Shown here piece by piece: positions 16,754 to 24,887 of a stretch of 36,560 bases of DNA. The position numbers were made by a program, and so were the translations under genes. Position 1 is the stretch's first letter. Every line of letters begins with the position of its first letter. The stretch is taken from assembly GCA_902762955.1 (NCBI GenBank), contig CACWQH010000031.1:1-36560 (forward strand). The letters are read 5' to 3'. This stretch comes from an uncultured Lachnospiraceae bacterium. GTDB lineage: Bacteria; Bacillota; Clostridia; Lachnospirales; Lachnospiraceae. A model generated the notes under the pieces. That model saw only the letters and a list, made by a program, of their open reading frames with translations. It did not search any database and was not told the origin of the DNA.

Positions 16754-16851
16754 ATTTTTCTCCTCTCCTTTTTAGAAATCTTATTTTTCATTTAGGATTT
16801 TTTTCAATTGTTCTATTTCTATCCTTATATATCACAATAAAAAAAAATAAA

Positions 16852-16894
16852 CCAGTCAAAAATTTTAACCTTTAGTGTTAAAATTTTTGACCGG
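16852..16894 (-). terminator. terminator of the lectin-like surface protein gene
   Basis: An 18-bp stem (CCAGTCAAAAATTTTAAC with GTTAAAATTTTTGACCGG, one mismatch) and a 7-base loop are followed on the minus strand by TTTA and a run of nine T residues. It lies 48 bp past the stop at 16942. Confidence 0.8.
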
Positions 16895-16941
16895 CTTGAA
16901 TATTTTTAAATATTATCTTGTGACAAGGCTCACACTACGTG

Positions 16942-19900
16942 TTACATTTTCATTTTTCTTCTTAATGTAAGATAAAATGCAGCCATAATACTGTCTATCA
17001 TTACCATAACTACGATACCAATATGCATCTTATCACCTGTAGATATCTTATTTCCTTTTTCCGGAACTTTCTCATCTTTATAAATGATAAAGTATGATGA
17101 AAACTTATCCGAGCTAATATCAAAGGTTGGACCTTCTCCCTCTGCCAATACAGTTGATACACCCTCATGTACACGAACAATTCTGAAAGTACGTTTATAT
17201 CCATCAGGTACATTTCTAAGCAAATCAGGAACGGTTATTTGCATCGTAATAGGATTACCATTTGTATCATGAATCTGTACTGCTTCATTGTCTCCAACCT
17301 TTTTCCAAAGTGACAAATCTAAGCACTGACCATATGTATAACCATCGTCTGATATTATCTTATCAACAACTGCAAGATCTACAGCAGGTACTTTACTTCT
17401 ATCCACCGCATCTATCGTAAGATATACATTAACAGGAACTCCGCTTTCAAATTCATCCTTTTCTTCATCAGTTAAAAGCTTTATAGCAAGCTCATCACTT
17501 AAATTACCTACTTTTATATCAGGAGCACCCTCGGATTTCTTTACTTCGGTATTTACGGATGTTTGTATTTTTTCAATCGTAACTGTAACACTCGTTGCTG
17601 CTATATCCTTATAGTTTTCATCTCCGATCAACTTATACCATACATAGTATGTTCCTACATCTGTTGCTTCCGGAACAGATGTTGTATAAGATGAAACATC
17701 CGGTGCATTGGTTGCATCCTTACCAAGAGCATAATACATTTTTCCACCAAAAAGTGATGAATTATCAACACTTACAAGTGGTTTTTTAGTTTTATCATAA
17801 GTTCTGTTATTGGCTGTTACCTTTGATGCTACGGAATTTGCCTCTTTTATCTCAAAATGATTAATAGCCTCTCCTGCTCCGTAGTTTTCAGTAGCGTCAA
17901 TATTGGCCTTTATGTACCATACACCGGCATCCTTTGGCATTTCAGAGGTGTATACTCCATTTAATGATGATGAATAGCTGAAAACTACAGTATCATTGCC
18001 AAATGTAGCTGTAGATGTTGGTTTGTTAGCTGTTTCGCCATATGTCCAGTCTTCAAGATTTACAGTTACGATATTGGTTCCTTCAGGAACTATCTTAAAT
18101 ACCAATGTATTGTCAGCCTCATCACTGTCGATCCATTTATAATTATCCGTGTCTTTAAGTGTAAGTATTACATCATAGTTACCAACCTCTATTCCGCCTT
18201 CATTTTCTGTGATATTGTAAAGTTCACTTTCTTCCACATCAGCAGTCAGATTTTCACCTGTATAGTGTTTTTCGGTTATTGTAGGTGCAACTACTTCTGC
18301 TTTTTCAATTGTAAAAGCTATCTCTAATGAGTCTTTATAATTTCCTTTACCGGTTATAATTGCCTTATATGTACCTACATTTGTTGGTGCGGTCGTGCCG
18401 GATTCATAAATTGTCGGATCAACACCTTCGTATTTAATCTCATAATCGGTTCCGGATACTAAAACTGTTCCTGTACCGATTGCTCCATCCTTTATCGTAA
18501 TGGTAGGAGCCTGAGCTTCTCCATTATATGTAAATTTTCCATTTTCCGGAGCCGAAGTAACTGAAATTGAATCATCAGTTATTGATTTTGGTTCAATAGT
18601 TACAGTAACATATCCTTTTTTCGCACTTCCGGCCTCATGGTTCCAGTTCCAATATATATTATATGTTCCCGCATTAGTCTCATATAATGGTGTGCAATCA
18701 GTTTTCAGACCGGCAATATAACCTACATTGCCTGTTTTTGAAGAATCATAAATTGAACCTTCTTCATATCCGCTTCCTTCATTTTTGCTGTACCAATATG
18801 TAAAGCTGTTTGTGCTTCCATCTGTAGGAGAATTAACTCTCCATACACCGTGTCCACCGGTTGTGTCAATTAAAAGCTTTGATGTTCCGTCATATACAAG
18901 TCCGTTTTTTTCAACAGGATCATATTGGGAAGTATAACCAAACTGTGACCAATGTGCATATAATGTGGTAGGTGCATCAGTTGAATATGTAACAACTCTA
19001 TCATAATCTGTTTCCGGACGGGTTGCATACCAACCTGCAAACCAGGTGTTGTCAGCAGGTACGGTAAGTCCTGTATAATCTGTTCTGATTGCAAGAGACT
19101 CGCCCTTAAACTTTTCCATCGGTGCTATGCTTCCTGTAGCACCGTTTCCGTCTAAGGTTACTTTATATATAGTAATAGAGTTATAAGCTGCGCCATCACC
19201 AGCCAAGCCGCCAGCATATGCACTGAATTCAAGGAAGTATTTGCTAACATTATTAAATGGAGAAAAATCATTAAATGCTGCATTTCCACCCCATGGTGAA
19301 ACAATACATGTCTCTCCTTGTCTGTTACCATCTGAATTATTAGGTTCACCACTGGCCCAAAGTTCTTTGGAAACCGTTTGTCCCTGTTCAGGACCACATG
19401 CCCAATAATAATAATTATAATATGAACTATTTGATACTGAAGAACTACCAAAAGGACAATAATATGCACCGCTCGTTGCAGTTATTTTTTGTCCGGATAC
19501 CGAGGCATCGTTTGAAATTCCACTATAGTTACTCGGTGTTACTTGACCGGCTGAAGAATAATCAGAATCAGAATTTGTACTGTATCTAAGAGAAGTTCCT
19601 GCTATCCATGTTCCTCCATCACTTGAATTGTAAAATCCTCTAACCAATTCAGCTTCATCTCTTGTTGTGACAGTAGCAAGATATCCTTTTAATCCGCCCA
19701 ACGTATCCGCACCATTCACAGTATCATTAAAAGCCTGTATCCAACTGATTTTACTTTCATGATCTATCAACTTATAAACGTGTGCTTCTCCGTCTGCATT
19801 AAGTACTCCAAAATTATTTACATCTTCCATTGTAGTAGAAGTTTCACCAAAAGTTACATCAATATGTACTTGTGTTGTTAATTCGGTATATCTTACTGCT

Positions 19901-20256
19901 TTTATTGTTGCTATAATTTCATCTTTAGATTTCGCCGCAGTAAAACGAATCATTGCCGCATTTTTATCATTACTAATCTTGGTAACAATACCCGTACCGC
20001 TTGGAAGACTACCTTCAATAATTGCTCCTCCTTTTGTACCAATCAGAATCATATTACCCTGAGTTAAACTTCCCACAGCTTTAGTTGCAGCAGTATCAGA
20101 TATACTAAGTGTGCCATCTGAATTAACTGTCCAACTGCTACCTGCTTCCGTGGCATCTGCCTTCACTTTCGTCGCTGTAACAGAAATAATAGAAAGTATC
20201 ATAACCAAGGTCAAAAGCAAGCTTATGGTTTTCTTTCCAATGTTAACGTGTTTCAT
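16942..20256 (-). CDS. large secreted C-type-lectin-like surface protein with Ig-like repeats and C-terminal anchor
   Basis: The 1104-residue product has a signal peptide (KKTISLLLTLVMILSIISVTATKVKADA). Residues of about 158-345 look like a C-type lectin domain. They include a GYLATVTTRDEAELV helix region, GGTWIAG, an EPNN motif at 304-307 (EPN marks mannose-type calcium-dependent lectins) and FND at 328-330 in place of WND. A Listeria-Bacteroides (InlB B-type) repeat spans about 365-436 (VTLDGNGATGSI to TTLYAHW). Then come MBG/YDG-type Ig-like repeats, recognisable by FTYNGEAQAPTIT, NVGTYKAIITGKGNYKDS and repeated TIEKA linkers, and a tail domain. The C-terminus ISTGDKMHIG, a hydrophobic stretch and RRKMKM resembles an LPXTG-like sorting signal lacking the proline. 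Start ATG at 20256 behind AGGAGGAG. Probably a glycan-binding adhesin or matrix protein. Confidence 0.8.
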   Translation of the reverse strand: MKHVNIGKKTISLLLTLVMILSIISVTATKVKADATEAGSSWTVNSDGTLSISDTAATKAVGSLTQGNMILIGTKGGAIIEGSLPSGTGIVTKISNDKNAAMIRFTAAKSKDEIIATIKAVRYTELTTQVHIDVTFGETSTTMEDVNNFGVLNADGEAHVYKLIDHESKISWIQAFNDTVNGADTLGGLKGYLATVTTRDEAELVRGFYNSSDGGTWIAGTSLRYSTNSDSDYSSAGQVTPSNYSGISNDASVSGQKITATSGAYYCPFGSSSVSNSSYYNYYYWACGPEQGQTVSKELWASGEPNNSDGNRQGETCIVSPWGGNAAFNDFSPFNNVSKYFLEFSAYAGGLAGDGAAYNSITIYKVTLDGNGATGSIAPMEKFKGESLAIRTDYTGLTVPADNTWFAGWYATRPETDYDRVVTYSTDAPTTLYAHWSQFGYTSQYDPVEKNGLVYDGTSKLLIDTTGGHGVWRVNSPTDGSTNSFTYWYSKNEGSGYEEGSIYDSSKTGNVGYIAGLKTDCTPLYETNAGTYNIYWNWNHEAGSAKKGYVTVTIEPKSITDDSISVTSAPENGKFTYNGEAQAPTITIKDGAIGTGTVLVSGTDYEIKYEGVDPTIYESGTTAPTNVGTYKAIITGKGNYKDSLEIAFTIEKAEVVAPTITEKHYTGENLTADVEESELYNITENEGGIEVGNYDVILTLKDTDNYKWIDSDEADNTLVFKIVPEGTNIVTVNLEDWTYGETANKPTSTATFGNDTVVFSYSSSLNGVYTSEMPKDAGVWYIKANIDATENYGAGEAINHFEIKEANSVASKVTANNRTYDKTKKPLVSVDNSSLFGGKMYYALGKDATNAPDVSSYTTSVPEATDVGTYYVWYKLIGDENYKDIAATSVTVTIEKIQTSVNTEVKKSEGAPDIKVGNLSDELAIKLLTDEEKDEFESGVPVNVYLTIDAVDRSKVPAVDLAVVDKIISDDGYTYGQCLDLSLWKKVGDNEAVQIHDTNGNPITMQITVPDLLRNVPDGYKRTFRIVRVHEGVSTVLAEGEGPTFDISSDKFSSYFIIYKDEKVPEKGNKISTGDKMHIGIVVMVMIDSIMAAFYLTLRRKMKM

Positions 20257-20322
20257 TTTTGTTCTCCTCCTAAGTATTTTTTATATATAACCATCGTACC
20301 TAAAATGTCATTATTATCCTTT

Positions 20323-20328
20323 ATTATA
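20323..20328 (-). promoter_or_regulatory. -10 element for the lectin-like gene
   Basis: A perfect TATAAT on the minus strand lies 67 bp upstream of the start at 20256. No good -35 exists at 17 bases; that position falls at the edge of the palindrome at 20350-20366, which suggests activator dependence or repression. Confidence 0.45.
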
Positions 20329-20349
20329 CTATAATTTAATCAAAAAAAG

Positions 20350-20366
20350 TGTGCCAAATTGTCACA
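20350..20366. promoter_or_regulatory. operator-like palindrome in the divergent lectin/regulator region
   Basis: The 17-base sequence TGTGCCAAATTGTCACA is symmetric at 14 of 16 non-central positions. It lies between the divergent lectin gene and HTH-receiver gene, touching the expected -35 region of the lectin promoter. It is a reasonable binding site for the neighbouring XRE-type regulator; that link is inference. GTGTGCCA recurs in the terminator at 22471-22507. Confidence 0.5.
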
Positions 20367-20394
20367 TTTAATATTTTTCTTCTAGTTTCAAGTA

Positions 20395-20408
20395 AAGTTA
20401 TGGTACAA
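20395..20408 (+). promoter_or_regulatory. extended -10 promoter candidate for the regulator/kinase genes
   Basis: ATGGTACAATG contains TGG followed by TACAAT, an extended -10 element, about 80 bp before the GTG start at 20486. The -35 region is weak. Confidence 0.35.
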
Positions 20409-20485
20409 TGAACATAGAATCAGCAAAGATGGAGACATTTACAAAATAATCATAATATATAAGCATTACTGACAGGAGAGATAAC

Positions 20486-21084
20486 GTGGGCAATTCATTT
20501 GGAGAAATAATAATAAACTTAAGGCAGCAAAACAATTTGTCTCAACAGCAATTAGCAGAGCGGTTATTTGTTGACCGTTCTACGGTTGCAAGATGGGAAA
20601 ACGGGCAGCGTACACCGGATGCTCTTTTATTGCCACGGCTTGCTTTATGCCTTAACGTAGACTTAACCACATTGCTTAACAGCATAGATGAATCGGAGGA
20701 TACCAAAAATGTTATCCTGGTTGATGATGAACGTATCATACTTACGGGTGGTCTTCCTATCCTCGAAAAAGTTTTGCCGACAGCCTCTATAACAGGCTTT
20801 ATCAAACCATCTTCTGCGATAAAATTTGCTGAAAGTAATCGTATAGCCCTCGCTTTTTAGATATAGAGATGGGAAAAATGAACGGACTCGATTTGTGTCG
20901 CAAGCTTCTTGAAATAAATCCACGTACCAATGTTGTTTTTCTTACTTCATATATGGAGTATTCCTTCAATGCCTGGGATACCGGAGCCTGCGGCTTTTTG
21001 ATGAAGCCGCTTTCCAAAAAAGATGTTGAAAAACAGCTCACAAGACTTAGATTTCCTGTTGAATGGGGAGGCACTAATGAATAA
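20486..21084 (+). pseudogene. frameshifted XRE-HTH plus receiver-domain response regulator
   Basis: Frame one encodes an XRE helix-turn-helix (residues 6-60, NNLSQQQLAERLFVDRSTVARWE) and the start of a receiver domain (NVILVDDE) and stops with RIALAF at 20860. A second frame, 20869-21084, continues with GKMNGLDLCRKLLEINP, VVFLTSY and FLMKPLSKKD, which are the remaining receiver motifs. Adding one T to the five-T run at 20854-20858 restores a 199-residue protein reading LAFLDIEMGKMNG, in which Asp126 is the phosphoacceptor. The break therefore falls immediately before the phosphorylation site. It starts with GTG at 20486 behind AGGAGAG and its last codons overlap the kinase start by eight bases. 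Pseudogene, phase-variable gene and sequencing error are all possible. Confidence 0.85.
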
Positions 21085-22339
21085 CTGGATTGATTTAACA
21101 AACTTTGCCATAGCCGTAGGCGGACTTGTGGTTGCAGTTTTGGGATTATCTTTGGTAATTATTTCGCCGTATATTTCAGGCTTTCAAAAAAAAAAAATTT
21201 ACTGTATTTTTTTCATTTTTATTTTTATATATAGCTTCCGACCTTATTTCACAGATATCACTTGATTTTTTAGGAGAAAAATATTCTTTATTTTCAAAAC
21301 TGGCAATATTCGGAGAATCCTTTTTTTCTTCTATTTGTATGCAATTTTTGACCGTTTACATTCTTTATACCGCAAAAATACCCCTACAAAAAACATAATA
21401 ATTTATATATCATGGTTTATCTGGAATATTTATTTTGCAACTCTGATTATCACTCAATTTACAAAGGGAATTTACTATATAACTGATGATAATGTGTATC
21501 GGAGAGGACCGCTTTATCCTGTACTGCTTGTGCCTCTTATACTTCTTTCAATATATAATTATATTGTACTTATCTATAAACGAAAGAATATCTCTAAAAA
21601 AGAATTTATAGCATTTATCATCTACCTGACCATCCCTTCCGTCTGCATGCTCATACAAATGTTTTCATATGGTCTTTTGCTTGCGGTTATCGGTACTTCG
21701 ATTGCATCAATATTTATGTTTCTTTTTATTTTATCCGACCAGATAGACCAGTATATCTTACAAAAGGAAGAAAATGCAAAGCAGCGTGCCGGCATAAGTG
21801 TTTTGGAAATGCGCCCCCACTTTGTATATAACACCTTAACAAGCATATACTATCTTTGCGAACAAAATCCTGAAAAGGCTCAGGAGCTTATACTTAATTT
21901 CAATACTTACTTAAGGAAAAATTTTACTGCGATAGCAAAGGATAACACTATTTCGTTTACAGAAGAATTAGAGCATACAAAAGCATATCTTGCAGTTGAA
22001 AGCGTACGCTTTGAGGACAAGCTTTTTGTAGAGTATGATAATCCTCATACTAATTTCCGCATACCACCTCTTACGCTTCAACCTATAGTGGAAAATGCAG
22101 TTAAGCACGGTATAGATCCCGAGCTTGAACCGCTCCACATACTAATCCGCACAAGAGAAACTGAAAACGGCAGTGAGATTGAAGTCTCCGATAACGGTCC
22201 CGGCTTTACAGGTGATGAAAACAACGAACCGCATATCGCTCTTGCCAATATAAAAGAAAGTCTTGAATTAATGTGCAAAGGGATGCTATTAATTGAAGCT
22301 AATGAAAGCGGTGGAACAAGCGTGACTATTAAGGTTTAA
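21077..22339 (+). pseudogene. LytS-type sensor histidine kinase broken by two compensating frameshifts
   Basis: The ATG at 21077 begins MNNWIDLTNFAIAVGG, a membrane segment, but that frame stops at 21265. Dropping one base from the twelve-A run at 21186-21197 opens a second frame with further hydrophobic segments (FTVFFSFLFLYIASDLISQ to FLTVYILYTAKIPLQK). This stops at 21396 unless one base is added nearby, best in the A run at 21388-21393. From there the original frame continues through more membrane helices, the His_kinase motif EMRPHFVYNTLTSIYYL, and an ATPase domain with N-box PIVENAVKHG and G-box SDNGPGF, to the stop at 22339. Repaired, it would be about 420 residues. It is the cognate kinase of the overlapping regulator gene. 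The intact 334-residue ORF from 21335 could still make a shorter protein. Confidence 0.8.
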
Positions 22340-22470
22340 ATATTTAGTTTACATTTTTACAATTTATAATTATTAATCTAATGATATGATATTATCTATT
22401 TTAAAACAGCACATAGTATATCCAATTATTAATTATCCATAATACATATTAGTATTGTTGCATGCAATAA

Positions 22471-22507
22471 AAATAAAAAGTGTGCCATTTTGGCACACTT
22501 TTTATTT
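22471..22507. terminator. perfect 17-bp stem terminator after the kinase gene
   Basis: AAATAAAAAGTGTGCCA and its exact complement surround a TTT loop, with T-rich sequence after the stem on the plus strand (CACTTTTTATTT). It lies 130 bp past the kinase stop and would also work on the minus strand. The stem shares GTGTGCCA with the operator-like palindrome at 20350-20366. The stretch 22340-22470 shows nothing else clear. Confidence 0.7.
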
Positions 22508-22540
22508 AAATTAGTTGATCAGTTTCAAGTCATCATATTA

Positions 22541-22880
22541 TTACCTATAAACCATATCAATTTGATAATTTTATAGGTAATTTCCAAGACTCATATGCTT
22601 GTAGTTTGATGATTTTACCTATAAGATATATGACAAACTGTACTCTTATAGGTAATTTCCAAAGTCAAACTACTTATCGTCTAATATTTTTACCTATAAG
22701 ACCACTTGTAATCTGCAACCTTATAGGTAAATCACAAACTTCGACCGCTTGTAATATTTTTTTTTTACCTGTAAGACATCCTATAATCTGCTCTTTTATA
22801 GGTAAATTACAAATCCATCTACTTGTTCTCTCTCTTTTTTACCTATAAGTTCATGTCCAAACCACACTCTTATAGGAAAT
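22541..22880 (+). repeat. array of five hairpins with a 74-75 bp period
   Basis: The left arm ACCTATAAG begins at 22543, 22617, 22692, 22767 and 22841 (spacings 74, 75, 75, 74). Each is followed 27-29 bases later by CTTATAGGT. Arms extend with T-rich sequence on the left and AAATT on the right, giving stems of about 9-13 bp. Loops of 19-21 bases and linkers of about 38 bases are much more diverged, with only traces of shared sequence (CTTGT, TAATCTGC). In unit 4 the left arm has ACCTGTAAG, which keeps pairing as a G-U wobble if the plus strand is transcribed. This is not a CRISPR: repeats are too short and the variable parts are related. It fills most of the gene-free 22340-23092 stretch. Confidence 0.85.
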
Positions 22881-22945
22881 TATATCAATACACCAATTCA
22901 ATAAATAGAAATCCATATCCTCAAACACAAATACGCGAAACGTAT

Positions 22946-23065
22946 CGGTTGTATATGTGTATAGAAAGTGAGTACCGAAAAGTTGCTAAGCAAAGCGTTA
23001 AGCGTCAGCGTGCTTTGCGAGTAACTATTTTGGTACTCACTTTTTTATACCATCATATACAACCG
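22946..23065 (-). repeat. covarying hairpin element, family M, copy M2 (possible terminator)
   Basis: The outer arms CGGTTGTATATG and CATATACAACCG enclose a second stem AGTGAGTACC/GGTACTCACT and, read on the minus strand, the core CGCAAAGCACGCTGACG then CTTAACGCTTTGCTTAGC. The core matches M1 and M3 with compensating stem changes. It lies 27 bp beyond the symporter stop, between convergent genes. Confidence 0.8.
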
Positions 23066-23092
23066 ACCATCTGTTATAGATTTTGTCAGCAT

Positions 23093-24610
23093 CTATTTGT
23101 CGGTAGGAATTTCATCCTTTATATAACATGAAAATACATCCTCAACCTTTTCCTTCTTAAGCTTTGGAGTGATTACGCTTATAACAGGTACGATTACAAG
23201 ACCTGCAAGCATTGCAAAAGCACCGCAGTTAATAGGTGACTGTAAAACTTCAGGGAAGCTTGGACGCCAGAATAAGTTGGCGGTCATAATACCGGCACCG
23301 AAGATGAAGTTTACTACGACTGCAAGCTTGGTAACACCCTTCCAGTAAAGGCTGTAGATAAACGGTGCAAGGAATGCTCCTGCAAGAGCTCCCCATGATA
23401 CACCCATGAGCTGTGCGATAAATGTAACATTATTCTTATACTGAATAACAGCTATAATCGCTGAAATTGCTATAAATATAACTATGAAAATTCTCATGAT
23501 AAGAACCATAGTTTTTTCCTTTGGCTTCTTGATAATTGTATCCTTGATAAGATCAAGCGTAAGTGTTGAGCTTGAAGTAAGTACAAGTGATGAAAGTGTA
23601 GACATGGAAGCCGAAAGTACAAGGATTACAACTACTGATATAAGGAATGGTGAAAGCTTCTCAATCATTCCCGGAATAATTGCATCAAAGCCCTTGCCTG
23701 CCACATCAACTCCGCTTATTCTACCAAAGCCGCCGAGGAAATAACATCCACCGGCTACGATAAGCGCAAATATAGTTGATATAACTGTTCCTGTCTGAAC
23801 TGACTTCTCACTCTTAATTGCATAGAACTTCTGAACCATCTGTGGAAGTCCCCAGGTACCGAGCGAAGTAAGAATTACTACACATAAAAGTCCAAAAGGA
23901 TCCGGTCCGAAAAATGAGTTAAATACACCCGGTGTCTCCGATACAGCAGGGTCAGTAACATTTGCAAGCTCATTTAAGGATGCCATAAATCCGCCATGTG
24001 AATTAAGTACTGCTGCTATAACCGCAACTATACCGACAAGCATTATAATACCCTGTATAAAATCATTTATGGCAGTAGCCATATATCCACCAACGATAAC
24101 ATATACTCCCGTAAGGATTGCCATAGCAACTATACAAACGGTATAGTCGATATTAAATGCCATACCGAAAAGTCTTGAAAGACCGTTGTAAAGGGAAGCA
24201 GTATATGGGATAAGGAAGATAAATACTATAAGTGATGCAAATATCTTAAGTCCCTTTGAGTCAAATCTCGTACCGAAGAAGTCCGGCATTGTAGCACTGT
24301 GCAAATGCTGTGTCATGATTCTTGTTCTTCTACCGAGGATAGCCCATGCAAGAAGCGAACCGATAATCGCATTTCCAAGTCCTATCCAGGTTGATGCAAG
24401 ACCAAACTTCCATCCGAACTGTCCGGCATATCCTACAAATATAACCGCTGAAAAATATGAGGTTCCGTAAGCAAATGCGGTAAGCCATGGGCCTACATTT
24501 CTTCCACCTAATACGAAACCGCTTACATCTGTTGCATGCTTTCTGCAGTATAATCCGACTCCTATCATAACACCGAAAAATAATACAAGCATAAGTACCT
24601 TTGTTACCAT
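23093..24610 (-). CDS. sodium:solute symporter (SSS family)
   Basis: A polytopic 505-residue protein of the SSS/PutP family, with about 13 predicted membrane helices. Typical blocks are SGFVLGGRNVGPWLTAFAYGTSYFSA near the N-terminus, GGYMATAINDFIQGIIM, and the sodium-site helix SASMSTLSSLVLTSSSTLTLDL. The closest general resemblance is to proline/pantothenate-type carriers, but substrate cannot be assigned. The start is the ATG at 24610 behind AGAGAGGT; the longer reading to 24664 adds a poor N-terminus. It is flanked on both sides by family M hairpins (22946-23065 and 24776-24864) and therefore looks monocistronic. Confidence 0.88.
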   Translation of the reverse strand: MVTKVLMLVLFFGVMIGVGLYCRKHATDVSGFVLGGRNVGPWLTAFAYGTSYFSAVIFVGYAGQFGWKFGLASTWIGLGNAIIGSLLAWAILGRRTRIMTQHLHSATMPDFFGTRFDSKGLKIFASLIVFIFLIPYTASLYNGLSRLFGMAFNIDYTVCIVAMAILTGVYVIVGGYMATAINDFIQGIIMLVGIVAVIAAVLNSHGGFMASLNELANVTDPAVSETPGVFNSFFGPDPFGLLCVVILTSLGTWGLPQMVQKFYAIKSEKSVQTGTVISTIFALIVAGGCYFLGGFGRISGVDVAGKGFDAIIPGMIEKLSPFLISVVVILVLSASMSTLSSLVLTSSSTLTLDLIKDTIIKKPKEKTMVLIMRIFIVIFIAISAIIAVIQYKNNVTFIAQLMGVSWGALAGAFLAPFIYSLYWKGVTKLAVVVNFIFGAGIMTANLFWRPSFPEVLQSPINCGAFAMLAGLVIVPVISVITPKLKKEKVEDVFSCYIKDEIPTDK

Positions 24611-24695
24611 TGTTTTTACCTCTCTTATAAATTGTGCAAATCTTATTGTCACTTTAAAATACATAAATTATAAAAATAATTTATTATTACGTTAT

Positions 24696-24714
24696 TGCGT
24701 TACGCTTTAACGCA
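24696..24714. promoter_or_regulatory. palindrome upstream of the symporter gene
   Basis: TGCGTTA and TAACGCA form a perfect 7-bp inverted repeat with a 5-base centre, 86 bp upstream of the symporter start. It could be an operator. Its ACGCTTTAACGC centre also resembles the ACGCTTAACGC of the family M hairpins, so it may instead be a degenerate relic of one. Confidence 0.4.
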
Positions 24715-24775
24715 CTAAAGCAGCAACATATCAATTATGCCACAATCCACCTCATATGTCAACAACCATTAACAA

Positions 24776-24864
24776 ATAAAAAACACACCACTATAATAGG
24801 TACACGCATAGCACGCTGACGCTTAACGCTATGCTTAGCACCTTTATAGTGGTGTGTTTTTTAT
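24776..24864 (+). repeat. covarying hairpin element, family M, copy M3 (likely terminator)
   Basis: Arms ATAAAAAACACACCACTATAA and their exact complement (24844-24864) enclose GGT/ACC and the core CGCATAGCACGCTGACG then CTTAACGCTATGCTTAGC. The minus-strand transcript would end in a T-rich tail 23 bp past the nitroreductase stop. The inner stem GCATAGC/GCTATGC corresponds to GCATGGC/GCCATGT in M1 and GCAAAGC/GCTTTGC in M2. Confidence 0.85.
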
Positions 24865-24887
24865 CGTCATATTACCGTAGTATTATC

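Noticed and set aside
22606-22848. 80-residue ORF with a 25-residue repeat (FLPIRPLVICNLIGK type)
   Set aside because: It follows from the 75-bp period of the hairpin array. Units with a 74-bp period break the frame, and there is no ribosome binding site.
22541-22880. CRISPR array
   Set aside because: The conserved parts are only about 9-13 bases and come as inverted pairs. Loops and linkers show traces of common ancestry rather than being unrelated spacers, and no cas genes are nearby.
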